A stretch of 64,000 nucleotides of DNA from Zygnema cylindricum (taxonomy: Eukaryota; Streptophyta; Zygnematophyceae; Zygnematales; Zygnemataceae), in contig JBBHKE010000248.1 in NCBI GenBank assembly GCA_037447655.1, forward strand, positions 226,501-290,500, written 5' to 3'. Of this stretch, positions 33,673 through 44,797 are shown in pieces. Every line of letters starts with the position of its first letter. Within the stretch, counting starts at the first letter, position 1. Position numbers and translations under genes: made by a program. The notes under the pieces are model-generated. The model was not told the DNA's origin, made no database searches, and was given only the letters and a program-made list of their open reading frames with translations.

Positions 33673-34674
33673 TGTTGAAATTATTATTTTTATATGGTAT
33701 TTTCTAGGTCTGAACTTAGTACAAATAGAAAAGGTAGACAGCCTACCTCCGCCTCCTCTCTCTTCCCACCATACTTGTCGTAGTCACTGAGGGATAGAGA
33801 GGGTGGCTGAGCCATGGCTGTCCTAAATTAAGCAGGCAGGGCTAAAGAGTGACTTATGTCACTCTCAACAAAAGGTTGAGTCCGGCAGGACTCGAACCTC
33901 CGACCGGTAGAGCGCGGCTTAGCCGTTAGCTCTAACCAGTCTGTCGTAGAAGTCCGTTAGCATACATTAGGTTTGATATTTACTTAAACAATGTCACGTC
34001 TATGAATTTGATTAACGGAATTACGAAACGAAAGAACATGGAACCAAGTATTATATAGTGCTAACAATATCTCGCACGCAAACAAATGAATCAGACATTT
34101 GTTGTCGACGGCGGACATTTAATATCGAATCTGATCCGACGGCGTACATCAATGCCGAGATCACGAAATGGTCACTTTTGGAGTTTATGGACGTGGCGTG
34201 ACGTGGCGCCACGTGGAGGGATGACATTTGGTCGCAGGAATTCCGGCGAACATAAGGACAAGTGAAAGTGGACACTCGTCCACTTAATGGCGTTGCCGTA
34301 CATGGGCCGTACAGAAGGTACATCGGCCATAGTACTTTTCTGTACTCTACAGTGATCCGATTGGTTCGTACTTCAATAGATAGGGTTTGTGAGAGGGATT
34401 TAGGACTTAGAGAATTTTGGTAGATAGGAACCTCTCTCTCTTTGAGAGTTTGTATAAACTTGGCATCTTTGCCGACTCATAACTAATTGGCTGGTTGGCC
34501 GTTTGCAGTGATTCTTTTTGCTACGGACTCAAGGGAGTCCAAGCTGCATAGGGGTGCAGTCAAATTGTCAGTTTGCCTTCTAGGGCAGCAGTGGTAGTGG
34601 CTTAAAGTGGGTTAGTTAAATACTATCTAGAGGCTTCATGTATTCTGTAGTCCAATGGAGGACACAGAATTGCA
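33673..34674 (+). repeat. 3' LTR of element B2
   Basis: 1002 bp, partner of 28328-29331, ending GAATTGCA before CAAAC. It contains the same stem-loop (near 33763-33805), tRNA-like segment (about 33880-33955) and start-site motif (near 34400). Confidence 0.88.
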
Positions 34675-34679
34675 CAAAC

Positions 34680-35302
34680 AGTTCACCATTGTATTTTCTA
34701 TTTTTTCTTGACCGGTACTCTCTAGTTCTATGAAAAGGGTGGCAAGTTCATTACAAAAGTCTAGCATTTTTCCCCCTTTGTATACATATGCATTTATCTT
34801 TTAACCAGCCAATTGCTGCTGCTGAATAGCACCACTCTGGTACATCTCTATGAGGGCAATCCACAGATCGGGTGCCTTTTCCACCTGCAAATGAGAAGAT
34901 GCAAGTCCTTCAGTAAGATGACGAAGAATGAAGTGTTTTGTCGCCATATTGTTGTAGTCCCAAGTCTCAACATCATTCTCCTCATTCTTTGGAAAAGGTG
35001 ACATGAACGCTAAACCGGTTGCGATAGGTGTTGCAATCGGTGTAACTGTTTCCTTGTCTTTCCCTTTTTCCATTACAATTCTCTCCACGTTTTTCGAATC
35101 CTCCAGTGGAGCTGGATCTGCTTTTTTGGTAAATCTGCTTCCCCCAAACCCTAGAGGAATGGCTGAACTGGATGGACGCCTCACTCGTCCGCTTACTATC
35201 CCTCAAAAACTCTTTTCGCATAGAGCCCCTATCATCATACTTTCCCAATATATAAAGCATGCTCCATTAAATATGGGTACCCTAGAGGGTGGGCCCATAA
35301 CC
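34680..35302 (-). pseudogene. E2 gag N-terminal part
   Basis: Beginning of E2 Gag, separated from the rest by B2. The minus strand from about 35296 reads MGPPSRVP, then a frameshifted stretch, then an open run (35184-34801) with FGGSRFTKKADPAPLE and HFILRHLTEGLASSHLQVEK, matching A1 Gag residues about 58-170. It joins 28322 in sense and sequence once B2 and one copy of CAAAC are removed. Confidence 0.8.
35288..35302 (-). promoter_or_regulatory. E2 primer-binding site
   Basis: Minus strand reads GGTTATGGGCCCACC, an exact anticodon-arm match, directly after the LTR end at 35303. The LTR-internal start codon is mutated in this copy (TTAGAGGTC instead of ATGGAGGTC), leaving the ATG of this site. 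Confidence 0.78.
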
Positions 35303-36356
35303 TGAAACTCTGAGACCTCTAATGGCCCTCAGAGTAGGCAGCTCACTCGAAGCCCCTAAGATAACCCTAACCCCTTTCTATTTCCACAAGAATAAATACC
35401 ACTATGATAGATAAAAACTCTCACCAACTTCACCCCTTTGAAGACAAGACTCCCTTGAGTCTATAGCAAAAAGAATCTCTGAATTTTCTCCCCTGAGCAG
35501 TAAGTTAGAAAGGGTCAAAGTTGACATTTTGTATAGGAGCTCTTTGGGAAAAGGGGTCTACCTACCAAATTTTCTAAGTCCTTAATCCCTCTCTAAACCC
35601 TATACTACTAGAGTATGGACCAATCAGATTACTGTATCGTAGAGAATAGTACAGGTGTCGATGTATTTTATATACGGCCATTGTACGGCATAACCAAAAT
35701 GTCGACTTCTGCCACATCCCGATTTGTTTCCGTATTCTCCGAAGATGACGCATGCCAATATGATTTTGCCACGTGTTATTTGACGTGGCGATAACCGAAA
35801 ACCCCCAAAGCGTCCATTTCCCGATCCTAGCATATATCACGGCCGTTCGATCTAGATTGGCATCTAATTATAGCTGTCAAAATTAATTGCGTGGTATTTT
35901 TTTCGCGGTCGAAACAAATGCGCGATATTCATTTCGTGAAGTAACGTACGCCGTACTATACAAAACTGTGTCTATATTTGAAAAATTGTTCGCGCAATAA
36001 AACGAACTTGTGTACGTATAATAATTTAAATAAATGTCAAACCTATTATGTATCAGCACTGATCCTAAACTAATAGGATAAAGCTACCGGCTACGGCTGA
36101 ACTTGATGGACGGTAGGTACCAAGATCAAATCTTGGGTACGTCAAGTAAGTTATGGTAAATCTACCAAAATCTACCACTTGTCTCTCTACCTCTAAGCGG
36201 CATAGGCAGCCATGGCTCTAGGTTCTTATTCAGCCTTCAGTGACAGCGACAAGTGTGGTGGCTAAAGAGAGAAGTTAGAGGCAGAATCCCTCGCCTTATT
36301 TTTCTGTATTTTATTTTAGACCTAGAAAATTCTAAAAATAACAATTAATTTCTACA
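35303..36356 (-). repeat. 5' LTR of element E2
   Basis: 1054 bp on the minus strand. Stem-loop arms TTTAGCC/GGCTGAA around ACTTGTCGCTGTCACTGA (plus 36218-36268), B-box GATCAAATC on the plus strand at 36124-36132, and a slightly altered start motif (plus TCTAAGTCCTTAA at 35573-35585). Confidence 0.87.
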
Positions 36357-38897
36357 TGGTCGAGGTACTCCAGAGTCTAGTTCCTAAAAATAAAGTCTGA
36401 AACACCAACTTACTTCAAAGAATATAATGCCTGGAGTGAGAAGTTGCATGGAACCCCCATTAAGAGAATAAAGAGTGATAATTGGGGAGAATATACCTCT
36501 TACCAGTTTGAGGATTACCTGAGAGATGAGGGAGTTCAGCACCAAAAAACTGTACCATATAACCTGGATCAAAATGGAGTAGTTAAAAGATCGAATCGAA
36601 CACTAAGAGATAGTATATGTAGTATGTTGGCAGACAAGAAAATAGGAAAGAGATTTTGGGCAAAAGCCATGAACTGTGCCAACTACATGAAGAATAGAGT
36701 CCTTACCTCAGCCGTAAAGGGAATGACACCTTATGAGAGATGGGTTGGAAGGAAACCAGATATCTCACACCTTAAAGTATTCGGTAGCCAAGTTTACAAT
36801 CTTGATACGGATAAGAAAAACTAGAAACTAGATGCTAACGGCAAACTTGGATACTTTGTAGGATATGATGAGGATGTCAAAGGATATAAAGTCTATGACT
36901 TAGCAAAGCAAGATATTATTCTGGTCAAACACCTAGTTGTCATGGATGAAGGAAAGTCATTTGACCCCTTCAAATATACCAAAAAGATAGAAATCCGCTT
37001 TGAGTCTAAAAGTGAGGAGAGTCCTGTCTTTCCCGAAAATGACATGAGTCAAACACTGATACCAAATTCAGGGGAGATCCAAATACAAGAGATCTATCGG
37101 ACACCTCACATATTCCTATAGACTTCGAGGAGACATAAGAGATGGAACTGGAACCGACTTCCATGAATAAGGGAGCCAATGAGACACTAAGGAGAAACCC
37201 GAGACTTCTTTCTATTCCAACTTCAGAGTTTGAAGGAGGGAGAAAAGCAGCAAAAAGATACAAGAAAAACAGGCTGCTCATAAGGTAATTAAGCTATCTC
37301 ATCCTGATAAGCCTCCCTCATACTTAGAGGCAGTGAACATTCCGGAAAAAGACAGATGGATTAGAGCCATAAATGATGAGATGGCTTCCATCATGGAAGC
37401 AAATACTTGGGAACTAGCGGATTCTCTTCCAGATAGAAAACCTATTGGCTGTAAACAGGTATTTAAACTAAAACTGAATCCATATAATACCATTGAGAGA
37501 TATAAGGCTCGATTGGTAGCGAAGTGGTTCACCCAAAAGAAGGGGATTAACTATGAGAAGACCTTTGCTTTAGTTGTTCAGTTCCCATCAGTAAGGATTC
37601 TCCTCAGTCTGGCAGCAGCGCAAGACATGGAAATACTCAAAATGGACATTAAGACTGTTTTTCTTAATGGTGAGTTAGAAGAAGAAATTTTCATGAGGCA
37701 ACCTGAGGGGTCCGTGGAGAAAGGAGAAGATAGCAAAGTTTGCAGGCTCATAATGTCCTTGTATGGACTGAAGCAGGCTCCCCGAAAGTGGAATAATAAT
37801 CTAGATGAGTTTCTCACCGATCTGGGATATATCCAAATCAGCTCTGGGCATTCTATCTATATGTTTGAAGATGAGAATGGAGTCATTTTTATTGCAATCT
37901 ATCTGGATGATATGCTTGTGCTTAGTAAATCCTTGGAAAAGATGAATGCGCTAAAAGAAATATCTTAGAACCAGATTTGATATGAAAGATATAGGTGAGG
38001 CAAGATACATTTTGGGGATCTACATGGAGAGAGATAGGGGTAAAAGGATTATAAGACTTACTCATAAAGAAAGAATAGGTAATATGCTTGAGAAATTTCA
38101 GATGGAAAAGGCTAACAGTTGTACCACTCTTATGGACTTGAAAAAAGTAAGTGATGGGAGTGTAGAAGGAGTGATAATCTTAGAGGATCAGATGAGTTTA
38201 GATAAGAGAGAGTTTATGATGTATATCCCTTATAGACAGGTCGTAGGAACTTGATCTATTTTATGAACTGTACAAGGTCGGACATAGCGGCGGCAGTAGG
38301 AGTCCTCAGTAGGGGTCTTAACGATCATAAGAAAAAAGATTGGGAGGCAGCTAAGAGAGTCATGAGATATCTGGTAGGAACTATAGAGTTATGGTTGCAT
38401 TTGGGAGGGGAGCACACTGATATCACTACTTGGAGTGATGCAAGTTATGGGGATGCACCTATGAAAAGATGCACTTCTGAGTATGTGTTCTATGAGGGGG
38501 AAGGTGCTTGCTGTTGGAGCAGTAAGCAACAAAAAGTGGTTGCTCAGTCTACTATGGAGGCTAAGTATATGGCCTCTTGTTGTGTTGTTAAAGAGTTGAT
38601 GTGGGTCAAGTCCTTGTTGCAAAACCTGGGGTATATGAAGAAGGGAGTGCATGAAGTGTTATCTGATAATCAAGCTGCCATTGCAATTGGAACTAATCCA
38701 AAACATCATTTCAAAGCTAAGCATATAGACATAAGATGAGTTTTGTGAGAGAAAATATTGAGAATAAGATTGTGAATCTTGTATATAGATCAGATGAGGA
38801 AATGGTGGCTGACATGATGACAAAACCAGTGCCTTCTCCCAAGTTAAAATGTTACAAAGAAAATTGTGGACTAAAGTTGAAGTTAAAGTTAGACTAG
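36357..38897 (+). pseudogene. B1 integrase end, RT and RNase H (broken)
   Basis: Third coding piece of B1. It begins with target repeat TGGTC and continues integrase at the Tyr/Ser-rich segment after the first catalytic Asp. SDNWGEY near 36475 replaces SDNGGEY, and the E of the triad is replaced in VVKRSNRTL. RT has YLDDMLVLSKS near 37905 instead of YVDD. RNase H keeps WSDASYGDAP near 38430 and ends at a TAG at 38895-38897. Stops and shifts occur near 36822, 37120, 37967, 38250 and 38738. Confidence 0.8.
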
Positions 38898-38910
38898 GAA
38901 ATAAGGGGAG

Positions 38911-39182
38911 TGTTGAAATTATTAAATTTATATGGTATTTCGTATGTCTAAATATGTCAATGTAAAAAGGAAAAGAAAAGGGCGGACAACTTGCCTCCAG
39001 CTCTTCTTTCTAGCCACCATACTTGGTATAGACACTGAAGGATAGAGATGGTGGTTGAGCCATGGCTGCCTTAGTTCCACAAGCAGGACTTAAGAGTGAC
39101 TTATGTCACTTTTAACAAAAGGTTGAGTATGGCAGGACTCGAACCTCCGGCCGGTAGAGTACGGCGTAGCCGTTAGCTGTAA
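38911..39182 (+). repeat. B1 3' LTR, truncated
   Basis: Starts TGTTGAAATTATTAAATTT after AATAAGGGGAG. It resembles the B1 5' LTR through the stem-loop (near 39011-39056) and into the tRNA-like segment. The match ends near 39182 in GCCGTTAGCTGTAA, where element F sequence begins. Confidence 0.75.
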
Positions 39183-39214
39183 ATAATCTATTTTACGACT
39201 TTATATAGTTTAGG

Positions 39215-42200
39215 ATGAAGAGTAATGAGTCGATTGATGATGCTCTAAAAAGATTTAATATCTTGATAGAGCAGTTCAATAACCTAAGAAACTTTCCTCC
39301 AGAGGACAAAAAGGTATTTATATTTCTAAATGGATTACCATCTAAGTTTGATGTCATAGTAGAAGTCATAATATCTACAAAGAAACCAATTTTTGATTTT
39401 GCTATTAATCTTCTAAAAGGTGCAGAGAAGATTAAAGGGAAAGATAGTAGATGATTTGGAAATAGTCATGTAAACCTCACTGACAATTCTGAGGTAAATT
39501 CTCTACGTGGTCCTGGAGGTAGATGAACGTTTAGATCAAGAGGGGGTAAAAACAATTTTCAGTATTCAAGTTTTGGAAGAGGTTATAGAGATGGTGATCT
39601 AAGTCTTGTTACTGGTTAGTGTAATAAGGAAAGACATATGGCTACTTACTGTCCACATAGGGAAAAGAAGTGCAATATTTTTCGAAAATGGGGACATGTT
39701 AGTGCTTAGTGTTTTCAACGAAATGGAGGATAATCATCTTACTACTGGGAAAGAGGAAGAGGTCGAAGTGGACAACAAGGACGAGGTGATGGCACATTTG
39801 GACAATCACGTGGAGGAGGACATCAAACCCACTATTCAGATTTTAATTACAATAAAGGCGATAAGTCTCTAAAGTTTTCTATGTTGATGAAAGAGGATGG
39901 AAATGTTGTTGTCAAATTCTGCAAATTGCGCATGTGGGAGTCAAAGTTTTAAAGATTAGATAGTTGATCCAGGTGCAACTCATCATGTTTTAAGTGATAT
40001 AAGTTTGTTTACCGAATTGAGAAAGCTTACAGTTCCTAAAATTATTGCAGTTGCTAGTGGACATGTTGTCCTGATAGATACAGTGGGAATTGTCAGATTA
40101 GATTTACTTGTTAAGAATGTGAATGGTCACGTTGTCGTAAGAATAGTGAATTTGAACAATACTTTGTATTTTCCTGATGGAGTTATAAACCTTGTTAGAG
40201 TTTCTCAGATAGAAAGGAATAATGGTAAAGTAACCTCGTTTGAAAATGGAAGGATAATTTTCCAAGATAGAGAAGGAAATTAATTTAGAGAAGGTTATAT
40301 AACCGATTGTTTGCAAAGTAAGTTAAAATAGATTAGACCACATAAATATCAGAGTTCAGTAATTTCAGTCAATGCGGTAAGTTCTAAAAGAGGAGATCTA
40401 AGTTTATGGCATCATACACTTTGTCATACTTCTGAGTCTAATATAAAGAAAATAATGAAAAGTGCAGCAGTGAGAGGATTAGAGTGTGTTTCGGGAGAGT
40501 AAGTTCAAGGTTGTAATGGTTGCAGCAAAGGAAAACAAATTAGAAAATCTCATCCTGTAAAAGATGTGAAGTTTAGAGCTAGTGCTCAACTTGAGCTTGT
40601 TCATGTTGACTTATGTGGAGACGTCAAACCAGTAAATCTAGGAGGACATAAGTGTATTTTTGTTATTGTGGATGATTATAGTCGAAAGAGTTGGGTATAT
40701 TTGTTGAAACATAAGTCAGAAGCGATATACAAGTTTTGAGAATTTGTTGTAATGGCTGAGAGAGAAACAGATAGAAAGTTAAAAGAAGTTAGATCAGATA
40801 ATAAAGGAGAATTTGTTGCTTTTAAAAGCTTTTGTCAAAAAAAAGAGATTAAGTAACAATTTACGGTTGCATACTCACTTGAGTCTAATGGAATTGCTCA
40901 AAGGAATAATATAACACTTCAAGAGATGGTTAAAGTAATGTTACACAGCACAAACATAGTAGGAGGTTTTGGGGAGAAGTTGTTCTTACAACAAATTACG
41001 TTTGTGACACATGACTTCGATTTCTAGAGATAAGACGTTTGAAAAATTATGGAGTGGCAAGATTCCATCTATTCGTTATTTAAAGATTTGGGGATTGTCT
41101 ACATCAAGAAGAGATATCGAACTGGAAAATTCAGTCCTAAATATTGGATATGCATCTTGGTTGGATATAGTCCAAATTCAAGTCAATATAGGATTTTCAA
41201 TCTTGCTACTCGAACAGTTGCCGAATCAAGAAATGTGGAGTTTCACGAAGATTTAGCAAAAGCAATGGAGTTCACAAAAGATAAAGAAGAAAGTTTGGAT
41301 TTTGAGGAAGATAGCAATTTGGAGGAGCTCAAAGTTAATGACGAGAGTGATGAAGAGAAGGAAGAAGAAATTCCATTGAAGAAGAAGAAATCTATGAAGG
41401 TTGGTAAGAGAATTGAATCCTCCCAATCAGATTCTGAAAGCTTGAAAAGTAAGAATGGAAGTTAAAGTTCTAAGTCTAGTGAAAGATCTTTTAACAGACA
41501 AAGAAGTGAATGTAGTTTGCCATCAGTAAGTGAGAAGGGTGAGAGAGATGATGTTCTTGAAGAAGAAGTTGTTGTTAGGAGAAGTAATCGAGTGAATAAA
41601 AGAAAGGCTCCTAAGAGATTAACTCTTGATATGAATGCTAAAGATAAATCGGTTAATTTTATTTCAGATGCTAGGTTAAATAGTTTGCCATCAGTAAGTG
41701 AGAAGGGTGAGAGAGATGATGTTGTTGAAGAAGAAGTTTTTGTTAGGAGAAGTAATCGAGTGAATAAAAGAAAGGCTCATGCGATATTAACTCTTCATAT
41801 AAATGCTTTCGATTAATTTTATTTCAGATGCTAGGTTAAATGAGTTTCTTTTATAGCAATAAAAGAGTGAGTCTCTGAATGGGGATCCTAAGTCCTATTC
41901 AAAAGCTCTAGCATCAAGTGATTCCAATGAAAAATGAAAACTAGCTTTTGAGAAAATACTTAAGTCTATTATTAATAATGGAACATTTGAAGAAGTAGTT
42001 TTACCAGAAAGAAAGAATGTTATTGATTGTAAGTGGGTATTTAAGATTAAGACGGGTGCATCAGGTGAAATTATTAAATAAAAAGCAAGATTAGTGGGTA
42101 AAGGTTTTCACCAGAAAGAAGGTATAGACTATAAAGAAACATATGCACCTATAGTTAAGTTTAATAGTTTAAAGATGATTATTACGATTGCTGCTGCTAA

Positions 42201-43398
42201 GAGAAAGCATATCCACCAAATGGATGTGGTAACTGCTTTTTTAAATGGAGAATTGGAAGAAGAAGTTTATATGAAGATTCCAGAAGGAGTTTCGGGCAAA
42301 CTTCGTAATATGTGGAAATTGAAGAAGTCGCTTTATGAACTTAATGAAGCACCAAGGACTTAATATACTCGTCTTCATGATATAATTTTGAATTTTGGTT
42401 TTATTCGAACATTTTCAGATTTAGGTGTTTATGTAAAAGGAGGAGTTCATCAGATTAAAAATAGTGTGTATATTGATGATTTTATTATGATTTCAGATAG
42501 TCTTGAAAGGATTCAAAAATTGAAATGTTTTCTCAGTAAATTCTTCAAAGTTATAGATTTAGGAGAAGCTAAGTAAATTCTTTGTACTGAGGTGATAAGA
42601 GATGAGTTTAGTTCCTTGAAACTTAATCAAGAACAATATTGTAAAAAAGTCTTAGCTAGGTTCTTTATGTTGAATGCTAAGCCTTTGAGTACACCTTTGG
42701 ATCATAGAGTTCAGTTGAGTAAAGCATAAAGTAAACCAACAATTGACTTACCTTATAGAGAAGCTATTGGTTGTTTGATGTATCTTAGTGTTGGAACTAG
42801 ACCATATATTTCAGCAGTTGTTAGTATTATAAGTAAGTATTATCAAGCACCTAAGAATTGTCATTAGAAGAGTGTTAAAAGGATTTTTAGATATTTGGTT
42901 GGAACCTTAAGTTGTGGTTTAGTTTATAAGGCGGATTCAAAGCTAGATTGTTTTGGATATAATGATTCCGTTTGGGGTGAAGCCTTCGACATAGGGAAGT
43001 CACCATCGGGTTACGCTTTCGTCTTATGTGGAGGTGCAATTTCAAAGAGTTCGAGACTTCAACCTACGGTGGCTTTGAGTTCGACGAAGGCCGAATATAT
43101 CGAGGTTTGCCATGCTGCCAAAGCTTCAATTTGGTTAAGAGAAATGTTAAGTGAGTAGGGAATTATTATTAAGTGTATGAAATTATTTTCAGATAGTATG
43201 TCAAGCATTCCATTGGCTAAGAATCCAGTGTTTCATAAGAGGACTAAGCACATTAGGATTCAGTGGCATTTTGTGAGGGACTTAGATAATGTTGGTGGGA
43301 TTGAGTTTTTTTTTGTGCCCACGGGTGAACAAGCAACTGACATGTTAACAAAAGCTCCTATGTATGATGTCTTTCTGAAATGCAGACCTAAGTTATGA
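39215..43398 (+). pseudogene. Element F gag-pol (heavily mutated)
   Basis: Gag helical core (DDALKRFNILIEQFNNLRNFP, near 39239), a paired-Cys knuckle region near 39610-39720, protease-like VDPGATHHVLSD near 39963, integrase remnants (LWHHTLCHTSESN near 40404; LVHVDLCGDVKP near 40595), RT (CKWVFKIK near 42030; HQMDVVTAFLNGELEEEVYM near 42220; YIDDFIMISDS near 42470) and RNase H (LSSTKAEYIEVCHAAK near 43075; KHIRIQWHFVRD). It has YIDD where A1 has YVDD and clearly belongs to another copia branch. Dozens of stops. A segment near 41512-41590 is repeated at about 41686-41770 (SLPSVSEKGERDDV). Confidence 0.75.
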
Positions 43399-43451
43399 TA
43401 ACTTTGATTTTGGTTAAGATTTAGTATAGATTCAACATTGAGAGGGGGGAT

Positions 43452-44797
43452 TGGTAGGATTTACTGGTGTTTTGTATCGGTAAACAATTTGCCGCGATAA
43501 CACCGATACCGATAGTTATCGGTTATCAAACGGTCAGAGGTCCCAATAAATCTGTACTTTATGTACTTTCTGTCCAGAGTACTTTCTGTCCAGTAAACTG
43601 AACGGGTTATTTACGAGAAATGTACGGTTTTTTACGGGAAATATACAAACTTTGACGAAAAAAATACATTGCACTTTGTAGTACTTTCAAGCCGGTTAAC
43701 TGAACAAAAATTTTACAAGAATGTACGGCATAGTACTGACAAACTGATGATCATAGAACGGGAAAAAGACGGCGGACACAAAGTACAACGGACGCAAAAG
43801 AACATTATGTGCGCCGCCGGAATGGAACAGGCGAATTTCAATGAGAAAATACGATCGGACACCCAACGTGAGCGTCGGCATCCCAGAATGGCTCTTTTGG
43901 CGGCTTATGCCGAAAAAGCCGATGGATCAACACATGGTAGGTTTCCTGTGGATCCCAAAGAAAAAAGGGACAAAGCCATGGCGTTGGATGTGAAAGGTAC
44001 ATCATTTTAACTAGAGTCGTACTAAAGTCGTACATATCTTATGCTGGCTACTATACTTTCGGCTTGTACAAATGATCTGATTGGTAGGCAGATCAGTAGA
44101 TAAGGGTTGTGAGTAGGGCGCGTCTGGGGAATAACACGTACAGTTGAGTGAACTGGCCGTACATTTACCTGTATAATCCGTACATATATCGCTGATAGTT
44201 ATCCATATCGGTGTTATCACCGATAATAACCCATAAATATCAGTTATTTATCGGCGATAACACCGATAACGTTATATCGTACTAATATATCAATTATCGG
44301 CTACCCGAAAAAAAGCCCATATCGGTTATCGGCAAATCCTTACCGATACACAACACTAGGATTTACAATGTGTGAATCTTTGTTTACGTAATGATAGTTC
44401 ATATTTAGTGTGGATTTAGATTTTGTCGTGAGTTAGTTCGCGGATTCAGTTTTGGTTCATTTAGTTTGATTTAGTATTTCGTGTGTGTTTGTTTCACGTG
44501 TACACAATTAGATTAGATTTGATTTGTTTTGTTTCGTTTGAGTTATAGATTTGTACTTCGCGAAGTTTCGTTTCGTGCAATGTACGTCTTCTATTTTCGT
44601 TTCGTGAAAGTTAATTTTGCCTTATAAGACTTTGCCAATTCTGTTTTTAGTAGTTTCACTTTGCGTTGTACCATATTTGTGTCTAAGTATATTTTGACGC
44701 TTCTAGAGTTAGTGTTCTATATTGTTTCCGTGGTTAAGTTAAAAAGCCATCGTGTGAGTTAAATTTAATTAATTAGGAATGAAATCAAGGGTCGATT
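43452..44797 (+). repeat. Element F 3' LTR, left part, with hAT inside
   Basis: LTR start TGGTAGGATTTAC after the polypurine run, then the hAT element, then AATGTGTGAATC onward to the CGATT target site of H. Outside the hAT it is AT-rich with repeated GTTTCGT-like words near 44530-44620. Without a second LTR its limits cannot be proven. Confidence 0.5.
43465..44358. mobile_element. hAT-type non-autonomous element, 894 bp
   Basis: Flanked by the 8-bp duplication GGATTTAC (43457-43464 and 44359-44366). Inverted ends: TGGTGTTTTGTATCGGTAA on the left; the right end read in reverse is TAGTGTTGTGTATCGGTAA. Beyond these, GATAACACCGATA-type words occur near both ends. An 8-bp duplication with such ends fits hAT transposons. 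There is no transposase; a 113-codon frame at 43669-44010 has no family I recognise. The part 43848-44120 resembles a copia LTR promoter region. Confidence 0.8.

Larger units (their letters stand above)
28328..34674 (+). mobile_element. Copia element B2
   Basis: Full-length element, 6347 bp, inserted in E2 gag, with CAAAC at 28323-28327 and 34675-34679. LTRs 28328-29331 and 33673-34674, primer-binding site 29332-29346, polypurine tract AAAATAAGGGGAG just before 33673. The coding part is lightly damaged, so it is younger than B1 but not autonomous. Confidence 0.92.
16839..36356 (-). mobile_element. Family E copia array: three LTRs, two internal regions
   Basis: Minus-strand array flanked by TAGTC (16834-16838) and TGGTC (36357-36361), which I read as one 5-bp duplication with a single later change. 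Parts from its 5' end (right) to its 3' end (left): LTR 35303-36356; internal E2 34680-35302 plus 25024-28322, interrupted by B2; LTR 23970-25023; truncated internal E1 22150-23969; LTR 21700-22149 plus 16839-17440, interrupted by C. Outer duplication and the shared middle LTR point to unequal recombination between LTRs rather than two separate insertions. All coding parts are decayed. Confidence 0.8.
1120..39182 (+). mobile_element. Copia element B1, host of two nested insertions
   Basis: Outermost and oldest element of the left half. Its own sequence is in five pieces: 5' LTR 1120-2127; gag start 2128-3164; gag end, protease and integrase start 16070-16838; integrase to RNase H 36357-38910; partial 3' LTR 38911-39182. 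The pieces are colinear with B2 and A1, and the breaks coincide with target-site duplications of the inserted elements (GTGGA at 3160-3164 and 16070-16074; TAGTC at 16834-16838 and TGGTC at 36357-36361). All coding pieces carry stops or frameshifts, so the element is dead. Its right LTR stops abruptly where element F begins. Confidence 0.85.

Noticed and set aside
43669-44010. 113-codon frame as a hAT transposase fragment
   Set aside because: No hAT dimerisation or catalytic motif is visible and half of it overlaps the LTR-like segment.
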